64,000 nucleotides of DNA from Pseudoxanthomonas suwonensis (GCF_010093235.1 NZ_PDWP01000003.1:91062-155061); one strand, 5' to 3'. Positions 10,068 to 20,123 are shown, counted from the first letter of the stretch. Notes: generated by a model not told the origin, from the letters alone. Numbers and translations: made by a program.

Positions 10068-12836
10068 TTACTCCAGGACGTAGACGAGGACGGTGCGCGG
10101 CGGCACGGTGAAGCGGCCGCGGGCGGGTTCATGGCGTGCTTCGCGCACGCGTGGATCGGCGGCGTGCGGGCCGCGCTGCAGCGGATGCGGGCGCCAGCGC
10201 TGGCCGCGCAGCTGCGGCAGTTCCAGCTGCTGTGCCTGCGGCGAGGCGTTGAGCAGGTAGAGGATCCCGTCGAAGCCGGCGCCCGGATGGCCGCGGCCAT
10301 CGAGCAGGCCGGCGATCACCAGCGGGTTCTGGCCGGGGCCGCTGTTGGGGAAGCTGAGCCGGCGCGAGACCTCTTCCGTGGTACGCAGGCGGAACAGGCT
10401 GGAACTGGCGCGGATCGCCAGCAGCTCGCGCAGCGCGGCGCGGGCGAAGGCGATGTCTTCCGGTGCCGGGCGCAGCGCCGGATCGGCCAGGCGTGGCCCG
10501 ATCCACGGCCAGTCACCCTCGTTGCCGCTGGCCGGAGGCAGGCCGCTGCCGAAGTAGTTGTCCTGGCCGCTCCAGTCGATGCGGTTGAACCAGTCGCCGG
10601 AGTCGTAGCTGTTGCGGTCCATGGACTTGGAGCGCAACAGGTCGATGCCGGCGTGGTAGTAGGCCACGCCCTGGCTGAGCGCCGTGGTGGCCATGCCCAG
10701 CACCTGCACGCGCGCGCGGTCGTGGGCCGGCGTGCCCGCGGGCAGGCGGTAGGCATTGAGGTCGTACAGCGTCTCGTTGTCGTGGTTCTCGACGTAGTTG
10801 ACGACCTCGCCGGGCGCATGGGCGTAGCCGGCCGGCTGGCCGTTGTAGTCCACGGCGTGCAGCGGACGCGGACCATCGACGGTATCGAGCACGTAGTCGC
10901 GCAGGGTGCCGGCCAGGCCGGCACGGACGAGGTCGGCCGCGCGCAGCAGGGCGGCACGGGCCCCGGCCGGATCGTCGCCGGTGGTGAGTTCGTTGGCCGC
11001 GTAGCCCAGGCCGTTGAGCCAGCCCTGGCGCGCGACCTTGTCAGCGCCGCTGTCGCCCGGACCACCACCGCGCAGCGCATCGCGGCCGCGGTCGCTAAAG
11101 GTGCCGATGCCGCTGCCGCCCAGGGACAGCTGCGAGGCCTGGACGAAGCGGGCGCCATCGGCCACCTCGCCGAAGTTCCAGCCTTCGCCGATGAGCGGCA
11201 CGTGGCGGCCGGCGCCAGTGTCGACCCGCTGCTGCAGGGCTTCCATCGCCGCGCGCGGCTGGTGGCCCATCAGGTCGAAGCGGAACGAATCGATCCGGTA
11301 ATGCCGCACCCACAACCCGGCCGAGTCGATCATCAGCCGCGCCATCATCGCGTGTTCGGTGGCGGTGTTGCTGCAGCAGGTGCTGGTCTCCACCGCGCCG
11401 CTGGCGTCGAGCCGGTGGTAGTAGCCGGGGACGATGCGGTCCAGCACCGAACCGCGGTCCTGGCCGGCGGCGAAGGTGTGGTTGTAGACCACGTCCATGC
11501 CCACGCGCAGGCCCAGGGCGTGCAGGGCCATGACCATGGCCCGGAACTCGCGGATGCGCACGGCGCCGTCGGACGGGTCGGTGGCGTAGCTGCCCTCCGG
11601 GGCGTTGAAGTGGAACGGGTCGTAGCCCCAGTTGAAGCAGTCACGCGCGGCTTCGGCCATCACCGCGGCCTGCTGCAGCGGGCTGTCCGCCGGTGCATCG
11701 GGTAGCTGCGGGGTGGTGCAGCCGGCTTCGGGCACGGAGGCGAAGTCGTACACCGGCAGCAGGTGCACGTCGGTCAGGCCGGCCCGGGCCAGGGCGCGCA
11801 GGTGGGACATGCCTGCGCTGCCGCCGGCGGTGAAGGCCAGGTAGCGGCCACGCAGCGCTTCGGGCACGGTGGCGTCGCCGATGGAGAAGTCGCGCACGTG
11901 CAGCTCGTACACCGACATGTCCACCTGCGCCTCCAGCGCCGGCGGACGCGGGGCGTCGTCCCAGCCGGCCGGCTTGAGCGCCGGATCGTCCAGGTCGGCG
12001 ACGTAGCTGCGGCGGGAGTCGGTGCCGAGGCTGAGCGAATAGGGATCCGTGACGCGGTTGCGCACCAGTCCGGTGCCCGGCACGTGCACGTCCACCAGCC
12101 AGGTGTAATAGCTGCCGCGCAGGTCTTCCGGCAGCTCCGCGGTCCACATTCCGGTGTCGGCATCGCGCTCGGCTGGCACGCGGCGGGTCGCCGGGCCCTG
12201 GTCGTCGGCATGCAGGCACAGCGAGGCCTCGCGTGCGGTTGGCGCCCATACGGAGAAGCGGGTGCCATCCAGCGAGGGATACGCGCCGGGCATCGGTGCA
12301 TCGACCGCGGCGGCATACAGGTCATCGAGGGCGCCGGGCAGCTGGGTCCTGGTCGCCTCCAGCACACGGCCGCGCGCATCCTCGCGCACCAGCAGCAGGG
12401 CCTGGCGGTGCAGGGTGCGCAGGTCGGCGTCGTCCAGGCCGATGGCGAGGGTGGCGCCGGCCGCGACATGGCGGAAGCGCTGCACGACCTCGTCGGCCAG
12501 CTGTGCTGAAGGGGTCAGCCCGATCGCCCGCGCGCCGCCGCGTACGCGCTGGCCGGGCTTGGCCACGGGCAGGGTGTCGCCGGCATAGAGGCGGTAGCGG
12601 CCATCGGCCGGTGCCCCCGGCCAGCGCAGGGTATGGCGGTCCAGCCAGATCGCGCGTGCTTCGGGATGGGGGCCGGCATCAGCGGCCAGGACCACGGCAT
12701 CGCCGGCATCGCATGCGGCGGTCGGCAGCACGGCCGCGTGCGACGGCAGGGCGGCAAGCGGCAGGGCACAGCCGCTGGCCGCTCCTAGTGCATGGAACAT
12801 GGCGCGTATGGCGCGCCGGCGCAGGCTTTGTCGCAT
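10068..12836 (-). CDS. Pullulanase-type alpha-1,6-glucosidase, GH13
   Basis: A 922-residue debranching enzyme with an export signal ([14 protein letters not shown] then hydrophobic to PSHAA). It has an N-terminal carbohydrate-binding-like part, a CBM48 module (about 190-270, [19 protein letters not shown]), and a GH13 barrel with the pullulanase YNWGYDP-like motif [29 protein letters not shown] (nucleophile Asp), IGEGWNFG (acid/base Glu) and VENHDNETL. It hydrolyses alpha-1,6 branches of pullulan or limit dextrins. It is the first gene of the left-facing operon, divergent from the transporter. Confidence 0.92.
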   Translation of the reverse strand: MRQSLRRRAIRAMFHALGAASGCALPLAALPSHAAVLPTAACDAGDAVVLAADAGPHPEARAIWLDRHTLRWPGAPADGRYRLYAGDTLPVAKPGQRVRGGARAIGLTPSAQLADEVVQRFRHVAAGATLAIGLDDADLRTLHRQALLLVREDARGRVLEATRTQLPGALDDLYAAAVDAPMPGAYPSLDGTRFSVWAPTAREASLCLHADDQGPATRRVPAERDADTGMWTAELPEDLRGSYYTWLVDVHVPGTGLVRNRVTDPYSLSLGTDSRRSYVADLDDPALKPAGWDDAPRPPALEAQVDMSVYELHVRDFSIGDATVPEALRGRYLAFTAGGSAGMSHLRALARAGLTDVHLLPVYDFASVPEAGCTTPQLPDAPADSPLQQAAVMAEAARDCFNWGYDPFHFNAPEGSYATDPSDGAVRIREFRAMVMALHALGLRVGMDVVYNHTFAAGQDRGSVLDRIVPGYYHRLDASGAVETSTCCSNTATEHAMMARLMIDSAGLWVRHYRIDSFRFDLMGHQPRAAMEALQQRVDTGAGRHVPLIGEGWNFGEVADGARFVQASQLSLGGSGIGTFSDRGRDALRGGGPGDSGADKVARQGWLNGLGYAANELTTGDDPAGARAALLRAADLVRAGLAGTLRDYVLDTVDGPRPLHAVDYNGQPAGYAHAPGEVVNYVENHDNETLYDLNAYRLPAGTPAHDRARVQVLGMATTALSQGVAYYHAGIDLLRSKSMDRNSYDSGDWFNRIDWSGQDNYFGSGLPPASGNEGDWPWIGPRLADPALRPAPEDIAFARAALRELLAIRASSSLFRLRTTEEVSRRLSFPNSGPGQNPLVIAGLLDGRGHPGAGFDGILYLLNASPQAQQLELPQLRGQRWRPHPLQRGPHAADPRVREARHEPARGRFTVPPRTVLVYVLE

Positions 12837-12932
12837 CGTCCCTCCCAGAACGCTCCACGCCTGCGGCAGCGGGCCGCGGCGCGAGGGGCCGAACTATTCC
12901 ACGGGTGCAGTGCAGCATGGGCGGACATGCCG

Positions 12933-12982
12933 ATGAATACGTATGCATGTGCTGTGCGTCGCGTGCGGCCGCCGCCTACCAT
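12933..12982 (+). promoter_or_regulatory. Operator-like palindrome and -10 of the transporter gene
   Basis: ATGAATACGTATGCAT (12933-12948) is a 16-base palindrome with one imperfect pair position and a central CG, typical of LacI-family operators. TACCAT (12977-12982) is a possible -10 for the transporter. The site lies in the divergent region between the pullulanase and the transporter, so it could control both. Confidence 0.6.
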
Positions 12983-13044
12983 GCCGGCAGCACCGCCGCC
13001 CGGCGGCGTGGAACACGACGATTCCCGGAGGGGGGGACCGCTTG

Positions 13045-14526
13045 ATGGAACGCAAACCTCGCCTGTCGTTCTGGCAGATCTGGAACATGTGCTTCGGCTT
13101 CCTGGGAATCCAGTTCGGCCTGGCCCTGCAGAACGCCAATGCCAGCCGCATCTTCCAGACGCTGGGTGCGGACATGGACCAGGTGCCCGGACTGTGGATC
13201 GCCGCGCCATTGACCGGCCTGCTGGTGCAGCCGGTGGTGGGCTACCTCTCCGACCGCACCTGGACCGGCCTGGGGCGTCGCCGCCCGTACTTCCTGGTCG
13301 GTGCCGTGCTGGCGACCCTGGCCCTGCTGGTGATGCCGAACTCGCCGACGCTGTGGATCGCCGCGGGCACGCTGTGGATCCTGGACGCATCGATCAACAT
13401 CTCGATGGAGCCGTTCCGCGCCTTCGTCGGTGACCAGCTGCCGGCTTCGCAGCGGCCGGCGGGATTCGCGATGCAGAGCTTCTTCATCGGCGTCGGCTCG
13501 GTGATCGCCAGCCTGTTGCCCTGGCTGCTGACCCGGTTCGGCGTGGCCAACACCGCCCACGCCGGCGAGGTGCCGGACACCGTGCGCTACGCGTTCTACA
13601 TCGGCGGCGCAGTGCTGTTGTGCGCCATCGGCTGGACCGTTTTGCGTACCCGCGAATACTCGCCGGAGGCGCTGGCCCGGTTCGAGCAGGCCGAGCCGAC
13701 GCCGGCCCGGCCCACGCCGGCAGTGGCGATGCCCGGGCCGGGACCGGCGCTGGGCTGGCTGGTGGCGGGCCTCGCGCTGGCGGTGGTGATCGCCATGCGC
13801 GGCTGGGACCGCATGCTCTACGTGCTGGCCGGCATGGCCGCCGCCTACGGCCTGCTCCTGCTGCTGGCGCGGGTGTTGCCGGCCGGTGGCATGCTGCCGA
13901 CCATCGCCGGCGACCTGCGCGCCATGCCCCTGGCCATGCGCCGCCTGGCGGTGGTCCAGTTCTTTTCCTGGTTCGCCCTGTTCGCGATGTGGATCTACAC
14001 CACCGCGGCGGTGGCCGGAAGCCACTTTGGCAGCAGCGACCCGACCTCGGCCGCCTACAACGAGGGCGCCAACTGGGTCGGCGTGTTGTTTGCCGCCTAC
14101 AACGGCTTTGCTGCCCTGGCAGCGGTGGCCATTCCGTGGATGGTGCGCCGGCTGGGCGTGCGCGCCAGCCACGTGGTCAACCTGTGCCTGGGCGCGGCCG
14201 GTTTCCTTTCCTTCCTGCTGATCGGCGACCCGCACTGGCTGTTGCTGTCGATGGTCGGCGTGGGCGTCGCCTGGGCTTCGATCCTCTCGCTGCCGTACGT
14301 GATGCTGTCCGACAACCTGCCGATCGCCAAGATGGGGACCTACATGGGGCTGTTCAATTTCTTCATCGTCATCCCGCAGCTGGTCGCGGCCAGCCTGCTG
14401 GGCTTCCTGCTGCGTGCGCTGTTCGGCGGCCAGCCGCTGTGGGCCCTGGCCCTGGGCGGCGCCAGCCTGCTGGTGGCGGCGGCCTGCGTGTTCGCGGTGC
14501 CGCGTCCGGCGGAGGCCCGCGCATGA
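13045..14526 (+). CDS. MFS sugar transporter, maltose/maltodextrin type
   Basis: A 493-residue inner-membrane carrier with about 12 hydrophobic segments. The sequence FLGIQFGLALQNANASRIFQ, the loop SDRTWTGLGRRRPYF and the motif DASINISMEPFRAFVGD place it with the GPH/SLC45-like maltose or sucrose permeases common in TonB-using proteobacteria. GGAGGGGGGG precedes the ATG at 13045 by about 7 bases. Its stop overlaps the amylase start (ATGA). It probably imports maltose or maltodextrins from the periplasm. Confidence 0.85.
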   Translation: MERKPRLSFWQIWNMCFGFLGIQFGLALQNANASRIFQTLGADMDQVPGLWIAAPLTGLLVQPVVGYLSDRTWTGLGRRRPYFLVGAVLATLALLVMPNSPTLWIAAGTLWILDASINISMEPFRAFVGDQLPASQRPAGFAMQSFFIGVGSVIASLLPWLLTRFGVANTAHAGEVPDTVRYAFYIGGAVLLCAIGWTVLRTREYSPEALARFEQAEPTPARPTPAVAMPGPGPALGWLVAGLALAVVIAMRGWDRMLYVLAGMAAAYGLLLLLARVLPAGGMLPTIAGDLRAMPLAMRRLAVVQFFSWFALFAMWIYTTAAVAGSHFGSSDPTSAAYNEGANWVGVLFAAYNGFAALAAVAIPWMVRRLGVRASHVVNLCLGAAGFLSFLLIGDPHWLLLSMVGVGVAWASILSLPYVMLSDNLPIAKMGTYMGLFNFFIVIPQLVAASLLGFLLRALFGGQPLWALALGGASLLVAAACVFAVPRPAEARA

Positions 14527-16178
14527 GCCGCGTCCTGCGCAAGTCCCTGCTCGGTGCCGCGCTGGCGCTGGCCGCCGCGCCGGCCTTCGCCCAGTCCATC
14601 TACGGCACCCGCGAACCGTTCGCCAGCGAGGCGGTGTACTTCGTGATGACCGATCGCTTCGTCAACGGCGATCCGGCCAACGACCACCGCGACCAGGGCG
14701 GCGAGCACCACACCTTCGACCGGCCGCTGGAGCCCTGCGACGGCGTGGTCGGCAACGTGGGCTACCTGGGCGGCGACTTCCGCGGCCTGCTGGACAACGC
14801 CGGCTACATCGCCGACATGGGTTTCACCGCGGTGTGGATCACGCCGATCGTGGACAACCCGGACCAGGCCTTCACCGGCGGCGACCCGATCACCTGCGAC
14901 GGCTTCCTCACCGACCAGGGCAAGACCGGCTTCCACGGCTACTGGGGCGTGAATTTCTACCGCCTGGACGAGCACCTGCCCAGCGAGGGCCTGGACTTCG
15001 CCGGCCTGACCGCCGGCCTGCGCGGCCATGGCCTGAAGACCGTGCTGGACATCGTCGCCAACCACGGTTCGCCGGGCTGGACCATGCCGGTGCCGCAGCC
15101 GCAGTACGGCCAGATCTTCGACGCGGAAGGGCGCCTGGTGGCCGACCACCAGAACCTGCCGCCGGAGCGCCTCGATCCGGCCGGCAACCCGCTGCACGCG
15201 TTCTACAACGACAAGCCCGACCTGGCCCAGCTGGCCGACCTCGATGCCGACAACCCGGCGGTGCTGGACTACCTGGTCGGCGCCTACCTGCAGTGGATCG
15301 GGCAGGGCGTGGATGCGCTGCGGATCGATACCATCCGCCACCAGCCGCTGCCGTTCTGGAAGGCCTTCACCGACCGCATCCGCGAACGCCACCCGGGGAT
15401 GTTCATGTTCGGCGAGGCGTTCGACTACGAGGCGGCCAGCATCGCCGAGTTCACCCGGCCGGAGAACGGCGGGGGGAGCGGGCTGGGTTTCCCGATGAAG
15501 AAGGCCATGGACGAGGTGTTCTCGCGCCAGGCCAGCGCCCGCTTCGAGCGCATGGAGCAGGCGTTGTACCTGAAGGACGGCCCGTACGCCAACCCGTACG
15601 AGCTGGCCACCTTCTACGACAACCACGACATGCCGCGCATGGACGCCAGCGACGAGGGCTTCATCGACGCGCACAACTGGCTGTTCACCGCGCGCGGCAT
15701 CCCGGTGGTCTATTACGGCTCGGAAACCGGCTTCATGCGCGGCCAGGGCGAGCACGGCGGCAACCGCGCCTACTTCGGCGTGGAGAACATCCAGGCCGCC
15801 CCCGCGCACCCGATCCACGCCAACCTGCGGCGCATCGCCAACCTGCGCAAGGCCTCGCCGGCGCTGCAGCGCGGCGTGCAGCTGAACGTGGAACTGGAAG
15901 GCGACAGCGCGGTGTTCTACCGGGTCTACGAGGATGCCGGCCAGGCGCAGACCGCCCTGGTCCTGCTCAACAAGGGCGACCGCGCACGCACCACCACGGT
16001 CAGGCGCCTGCTGCAGCCCGGACGCTGGCGCGACGGCTTCAGCGGCGAGGCATTCGAGGTCGGCCGCAAGCTGAAGGTGGAGGTGCCCGCGCACGGCGTG
16101 CGCGTGTTCCTGTTCGATGGCCCGGTCTCCCGCGCGGACCTGCGCAAGGCCGCACTGCAGGCCACGCCGAAGCAGTAA
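14523..16178 (+). CDS. Secreted GH13 alpha-amylase / CGTase-like enzyme
   Basis: A 551-residue exported GH13 enzyme. The signal peptide ends at about AAAPAFAQ (residue 24). The barrel contains YFVMTDRFVNGDPANDH, DIVANHG, the nucleophile in ALRIDTIRH, the acid/base in FMFGEAFDYE and FYDNHDMPR. These features resemble cyclomaltodextrin glucanotransferase/alpha-amylase enzymes; 551 residues is too short for the starch-binding domains of a full CGTase. It is coupled to the transporter by an ATGA overlap, so it probably breaks starch or long dextrins for that importer. Confidence 0.88.
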   Translation: MSRVLRKSLLGAALALAAAPAFAQSIYGTREPFASEAVYFVMTDRFVNGDPANDHRDQGGEHHTFDRPLEPCDGVVGNVGYLGGDFRGLLDNAGYIADMGFTAVWITPIVDNPDQAFTGGDPITCDGFLTDQGKTGFHGYWGVNFYRLDEHLPSEGLDFAGLTAGLRGHGLKTVLDIVANHGSPGWTMPVPQPQYGQIFDAEGRLVADHQNLPPERLDPAGNPLHAFYNDKPDLAQLADLDADNPAVLDYLVGAYLQWIGQGVDALRIDTIRHQPLPFWKAFTDRIRERHPGMFMFGEAFDYEAASIAEFTRPENGGGSGLGFPMKKAMDEVFSRQASARFERMEQALYLKDGPYANPYELATFYDNHDMPRMDASDEGFIDAHNWLFTARGIPVVYYGSETGFMRGQGEHGGNRAYFGVENIQAAPAHPIHANLRRIANLRKASPALQRGVQLNVELEGDSAVFYRVYEDAGQAQTALVLLNKGDRARTTTVRRLLQPGRWRDGFSGEAFEVGRKLKVEVPAHGVRVFLFDGPVSRADLRKAALQATPKQ

Positions 16179-16230
16179 GCGGATATCCGTTGGCGGCGCC
16201 GGTGCCAGGCGCCCGCCGGCGGGAGCGGCC

Positions 16231-17265
16231 TCAGCCCGGCCGCCGGCTCGACTCGCGCAGCACCAGGCGCACGGGCAAACGCCGGCCTTCCACCGGTTCG
16301 CGCTGGACCAGCCGGATCAGGCTCTCGACCAGCACCTCGCCGGCCAGCTTGGTGTCCTGCTGCACGGTCGACAGCGGTGGCTGGGCGAAGCTGGCCATGG
16401 CGATGTCATCGAAACCGGCCACGGCCACGTCGCCGGGGATGGCCAGCCCGGCCTCGCGCAGGGCCTTCATCGCGCCCAGGGCGATCAGGTCGCTGGCGCC
16501 GAACACGCCGTCGAAGGGCCGGCCGGCGTCCAGCAGCGAGCGGGCGGCCTCGTATCCGGACTGCTCGGTGGTGATGGCGTCGGCCTGCAGCAGCGGATCG
16601 GGCTCGATCCCGGCCTCGCGCAGGGCCGCCTCGTAGCCGCGCCAGCGTTCGCGGAATTCGGGATAGTGCCCGGAGGCATGGCCCAGGAAGGCGATCCGGC
16701 GGCAGCCGCTTTCGAGCAGGTGGGCGGTGATGTCGTGCCCGCCCTGGAAGTTGTCGCAGCCGATCGAGATACCGGGCTCGCCGGGCAGGGCGGCGCCCCA
16801 GCGCACGAAGTGGGTGCCCTGTTCGACCAGCTGCTGCAGCCGGGACTCGGACTCCAGGTAGTCGCCGTAGCCCAGCAGGATGATGCCGTCGGCCTTGTGG
16901 CTGTCGGCGTAGTCCGCGTGCCAGTCGGTCGACAGCTGCTGGAAGGAGACCAGCAGGTCGTAGCCGCGCAGCGCGCAGGCCCGGGTGATCGAGCCGAGCA
17001 TGGAGTGGAAGAAGGGGTTGATCAGCGAGTCGTCCGGGGTCGGGTCCTCGAAGAACAGCAGGGCCAGGGTCCCGGACTGCCCGGCGCGCAGGCTGGAGGC
17101 GTTCTTGTCGACCTTGTAGTTGAGCTCGCGGGCAATGGCCAGGATCCGGCGCCGCGTCTCCGGACTGACCGAGGGGCTGCCGCGCAGGGCGCGCGACACG
17201 GTGGGCTGGGATACCCCTGCCAGGTGGGCGATGTCGAGGGAAGTGGCCTTGGCCCGGGTGGTCAT
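16231..17265 (-). CDS. LacI-family transcriptional regulator of the maltodextrin genes
   Basis: A 344-residue LacI-type regulator. Residues 1-60 are the helix-turn-helix and hinge (TSLDIAHLAGVSQPTVSRAL). Residues 70-340 are the sugar-sensing periplasmic-binding-like domain (GFDDIAMASFAQPPLSTVQQ). The start at 17265 is preceded by AAGGAGCC. Its position at the end of the glucan cluster makes it the likely MalR-type repressor, and the CG-centred ATGAATACGTAT sites are its likely targets (inference). Confidence 0.9.
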   Translation of the reverse strand: MTTRAKATSLDIAHLAGVSQPTVSRALRGSPSVSPETRRRILAIARELNYKVDKNASSLRAGQSGTLALLFFEDPTPDDSLINPFFHSMLGSITRACALRGYDLLVSFQQLSTDWHADYADSHKADGIILLGYGDYLESESRLQQLVEQGTHFVRWGAALPGEPGISIGCDNFQGGHDITAHLLESGCRRIAFLGHASGHYPEFRERWRGYEAALREAGIEPDPLLQADAITTEQSGYEAARSLLDAGRPFDGVFGASDLIALGAMKALREAGLAIPGDVAVAGFDDIAMASFAQPPLSTVQQDTKLAGEVLVESLIRLVQREPVEGRRLPVRLVLRESSRRPG

Positions 17266-17443
17266 TGGAACAGGCTCCTTCGAGCCCGCGACGGCTCTAC
17301 AGCGAGCGGACATGATGCCATGGGGGCCCCCGTACTGCGCCCGCCGGCCTGGCTGCGATAGAATCGGGGCCTCGCCGCCGGCAGGGTGCCGGCGCGCCCC
17401 CAGTACAAGGTGGCCCGCGGAGAACGCCGGCCGAGCGTGCGAC

Positions 17444-17470
17444 ATGAGCACTACCACCGCCTACTGCTGA
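17444..17470 (+). CDS. thrS leader peptide (MSTTTAYC)
   Basis: An 8-residue reading frame, ATG AGC ACT ACC ACC GCC TAC TGC TGA, with three consecutive Thr codons, 167 bases upstream of thrS and directly before an intrinsic terminator. Only a weak GAG lies at Shine-Dalgarno distance. Stalling at the Thr codons would leave 17475-17483 free to pair with 17500-17510 and break the terminator; a ribosome at the stop codon would cover that segment. This is the classic logic of amino-acid attenuation. Confidence 0.7.
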   Translation: MSTTTAYC

Positions 17471-17495
17471 CATCCGCCCAGGCCGCCGTCCCCGC

Positions 17496-17517
17496 AGGCG
17501 CCTGGTGGCGCTTTTTT
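17496..17517 (+). terminator. Attenuator terminator in the thrS leader
   Basis: Stem GCGCC / GGCGC (extended to 7 pairs by A-U and G-U) with a TGGT loop, followed by TTTTTT. The competing pairing is CGCCCAGGC (17475-17483) with 17500-17510, 9 pairs with a 2-base bulge; it uses the terminator's own stem bases. Confidence 0.75.
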
Positions 17518-17538
17518 GTTGACCGCGATGCGGCCAAC

Positions 17539-17628
17539 GGGATTGGGGACTCGAGATTGGGGATTGGCCGCACCGTCCCACTCGACCCGATCCCGCACTC
17601 GAATCCCGAATCCCCAATCCCGAATCCC
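17539..17628. repeat. 4+4 heptad inverted repeat (GGGATTS type) before thrS
   Basis: Left arm, four 7-base units (17539-17566): GGGATTG, GGGACTC, GAGATTG, GGGATTG. Right arm (17601-17628): GAATCCC, GAATCCC, CAATCCC, GAATCCC. The arms are reverse complements with few mismatches and a 34-base loop. The right arm ends 8 bases before the thrS ATG, which has no Shine-Dalgarno sequence. The same layout with GTGATTS units stands before pheT. Confidence 0.85.
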
Positions 17629-17636
17629 GGCCCCAA

Positions 17637-19541
17637 ATGATCACCATCACGCTCCCCGACGGCAGCCAGCGCCAGTTCGAAGGCCCCGTCACCGTCATGC
17701 AGGTCGCGCAGTCCATCGGCGCCGGCCTGGCCAAGGCGACGGTCGCCGGCCAGGTCGACGGCAAGCTGGTCGACGCCAGCGACGTCATCGACCACGACGC
17801 CACCCTGCGCATCATCACTCCCAAGGACGAGGAGGGCGTGGAGATCATCCGCCACTCCTGCGCCCACCTGGTCGGCCACGCGGTCAAGCAGCTGTACCCG
17901 GAAGTGAAGATGGTCATCGGCCCGGTGATCGCGGAAGGGTTCTACTACGACATCCATTCCGAGCGTCCGTTCACCCCCGAGGACCTGGCCGCGATCGAGC
18001 AGCGCATGCGCGAGCTGATCGCCCAGGACTACGACGTCATCAAGAAGATGACCCCGCGCGAGGAGGTCATCGAGGTCTTCAAGGCGCGGGGCGAGGACTA
18101 CAAGCTGCGCCTGATCGAGGACATGGGGCCGGAAGTGACCGCCATGGGCCTGTACTACCACCAGGAGTACGTGGACATGTGCCGTGGCCCGCACGTGCCC
18201 AACACCCGTTTCCTGAAGGCGTTCAAGCTGACCCGCATCTCCGGCGCGTACTGGCGCGGCGACGCGAAGAACGAGCAGCTGCAGCGCATCTACGGCACCG
18301 CCTGGGCCGACGAGAAGCAGCTCAAGGCCTACATCCAGCGCATCGAGGAAGCCGAGAAGCGCGACCACCGCCGGATCGGCAAGCAGCAGGACCTGTTCCA
18401 CCTGCAGGAAGAGGCCCCGGGCCTGGTGTTCTGGCACCCGAAGGGCTGGAGCGTGTGGCAGGTGGTCGAGCAGTACATGCGCCGCGTGTACCGCGAGACC
18501 GGCTACGGCGAGGTGCGCTGCCCGCAGATCCTGGACGTGAGCCTGTGGAAGAAGTCCGGTCACTGGGACAACTACCAGGACAACATGTTCTTCACCGAGT
18601 CCGAGAAGCGGACCTACGCGGTGAAGCCGATGAACTGCCCGGGCCACGTGCAGATCTTCAACCAGGGCCTGCACAGCTACCGCGACCTGCCGATCCGCTA
18701 CGGCGAGTTCGGCTCCTGCCACCGCAACGAGCCCTCCGGCGCGCTGCACGGCATCCTGCGCGTGCGCGGCTTCACCCAGGACGATGGCCACATCTTCTGC
18801 ACCGAGGGGCAGATCGAGTCCGAGGTACGGGCGTTCCACGCCCAGGCGCTGAAGGTCTACGGCGACTTCGGCTTCGAGGACATCCAGATCAAGATCGCCC
18901 TCCGCCCGGACAACCGGCTGGGCGACGACGCCACCTGGGACAAGGCCGAGGAGGCCCTGCGCTCGGCGCTGCGCGCCTCCGGCGTGGAGTGGCAGGAGCT
19001 GCCGGGCGAGGGCGCCTTCTATGGCCCGAAGATCGAGTACCACCTCAAGGACGCCATCGGCCGTACCTGGCAGCTGGGCACCGTGCAGGTGGACTTCATG
19101 ATGCCCGGCCGCCTGGGCGCCGAGTACGTGGACGAGAACAGCCAGCGCCGCCACCCGGTGATGCTGCACCGGGCCATCGTCGGCTCGATGGAGCGCTTCA
19201 TCGGCATCCTGATCGAGCACCACGCCGGCGCCTTCCCGGCCTGGCTGGCCCCGGTCCAGGCCGTGGTGATGAACATCACCGACGCCCAGGCTGAATACGT
19301 GAACGAGATTAAGAAAAGCCTTGAAAATCAAGGCTTCCGGGTCGAGGCCGATTTGCGGAACGAAAAGATCGGCTTTAAGATCCGCGAGCACACGCTGCAG
19401 CGCGTGCCGTACCTTCTGGTGGTCGGCGACCGCGAGAAGGAGAACGGCGCGGTGGCGGTGCGCACGCGTACCGGCGAAGATTTGGGCACAATGTCCGTGT
19501 CCGCCTTCGCCGAGCTCCTGCGTTCGCAGCAACAGGCGTAA
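17637..19541 (+). CDS. thrS: Threonyl-tRNA synthetase
   Basis: 634 residues, full length. It charges tRNA-Thr in the cytoplasm. Order: TGS domain (about 1-62), editing domain with [13 protein letters not shown], class II core with motif 2 ([19 protein letters not shown]), zinc ligands C334 (MNCPGH) and two later His, motif 3 ([13 protein letters not shown]), and the anticodon-binding domain from about 530. C334 has the same number as in E. coli. The start at 17637 has no ribosome-binding site and follows the heptad repeat. It heads the operon thrS-infC-rpmI-rplT-pheST-ihfA and is probably attenuated by its Thr leader peptide. Confidence 0.97.
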   Translation: MITITLPDGSQRQFEGPVTVMQVAQSIGAGLAKATVAGQVDGKLVDASDVIDHDATLRIITPKDEEGVEIIRHSCAHLVGHAVKQLYPEVKMVIGPVIAEGFYYDIHSERPFTPEDLAAIEQRMRELIAQDYDVIKKMTPREEVIEVFKARGEDYKLRLIEDMGPEVTAMGLYYHQEYVDMCRGPHVPNTRFLKAFKLTRISGAYWRGDAKNEQLQRIYGTAWADEKQLKAYIQRIEEAEKRDHRRIGKQQDLFHLQEEAPGLVFWHPKGWSVWQVVEQYMRRVYRETGYGEVRCPQILDVSLWKKSGHWDNYQDNMFFTESEKRTYAVKPMNCPGHVQIFNQGLHSYRDLPIRYGEFGSCHRNEPSGALHGILRVRGFTQDDGHIFCTEGQIESEVRAFHAQALKVYGDFGFEDIQIKIALRPDNRLGDDATWDKAEEALRSALRASGVEWQELPGEGAFYGPKIEYHLKDAIGRTWQLGTVQVDFMMPGRLGAEYVDENSQRRHPVMLHRAIVGSMERFIGILIEHHAGAFPAWLAPVQAVVMNITDAQAEYVNEIKKSLENQGFRVEADLRNEKIGFKIREHTLQRVPYLLVVGDREKENGAVAVRTRTGEDLGTMSVSAFAELLRSQQQA

Positions 19542-19601
19542 CCAGACAATGCGTGCCGGCCTCGCCGGCACGTGACCCAGACCACCCCCGGAGACTGAGA
19601 T

Positions 19602-20123
19602 ATCAGCACCCCCGAAAAGCAAAACCGGAAGAACCACGAGATCCGCGTCCCGCGCGTGCGCGTGATCGGATCCGATGGCGAAATGATCGGCGTCCTGTCG
19701 CGCGACGAGGCCCTGCGCCTTGCCGAGGAAGAGGGCCTTGACCTCGTGGAGATCCAGCCCAACGCGGATCCGCCGGTCTGCAAGATCATGGACTTCGGCA
19801 AGTTCAAGTTCGAAATGCAGAAGAAGGCCAACGAGGCCAAGAAGAAGTCCAGGCAGGTCGAGATCAAGGAAGTGAAGTTCCGCCCGGTCACCGACGAGGG
19901 CGACTACCAGATCAAGCTGCGCAACATGCGCCGCTTCCTGGAAGAGGGCGACAAGGTCAAGGTCAACATCCGCTTCCGTGGCCGCGAGATGAGCCACCAG
20001 GAACTGGGCCGGCAGATGGCCGCCCGGATCGAGGCCGACCTGGGCGAGGACATCGTGATCGAGTCGCGTCCGCGCCTGGAAGGCCGGCAGATGGTCATGA
20101 TGATCGCGCCGAAGAAGAAGTAG
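19602..20123 (+). CDS. infC: Translation initiation factor IF-3, AUC start codon
   Basis: 173 residues. IF-3 binds the 30S subunit and rejects non-AUG initiation. The protein aligns with the family from [15 protein letters not shown] through both domains to [10 protein letters not shown]. No ATG or GTG lies at the right place: the first in-frame GTG (19656) would remove 18 residues of the conserved N-domain. The codon at the expected position is ATC (19602), 8 bases after GGAG. A rare start codon is the known basis of IF-3 autoregulation (AUU in E. coli). Confidence 0.93.
   Translation: MSTPEKQNRKNHEIRVPRVRVIGSDGEMIGVLSRDEALRLAEEEGLDLVEIQPNADPPVCKIMDFGKFKFEMQKKANEAKKKSRQVEIKEVKFRPVTDEGDYQIKLRNMRRFLEEGDKVKVNIRFRGREMSHQELGRQMAARIEADLGEDIVIESRPRLEGRQMVMMIAPKKK

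Larger units (their letters stand above)
17266..17636 (+). other. thrS leader region
   Basis: This 371-base stretch between the LacI-type gene and thrS holds a likely -10 (GATAGAAT, TAGAAT at 17359-17364, without a good -35), a threonine-rich leader peptide (17444-17470), an intrinsic terminator (17496-17517), and a 4+4 heptad inverted repeat (17539-17628) that ends 8 bases before the thrS ATG. Confidence 0.75.

Noticed and set aside
17266..17636. T-box riboswitch for thrS
   Set aside because: No T-box sequence; T-boxes are mainly Gram-positive; the leader peptide explains the terminator better.
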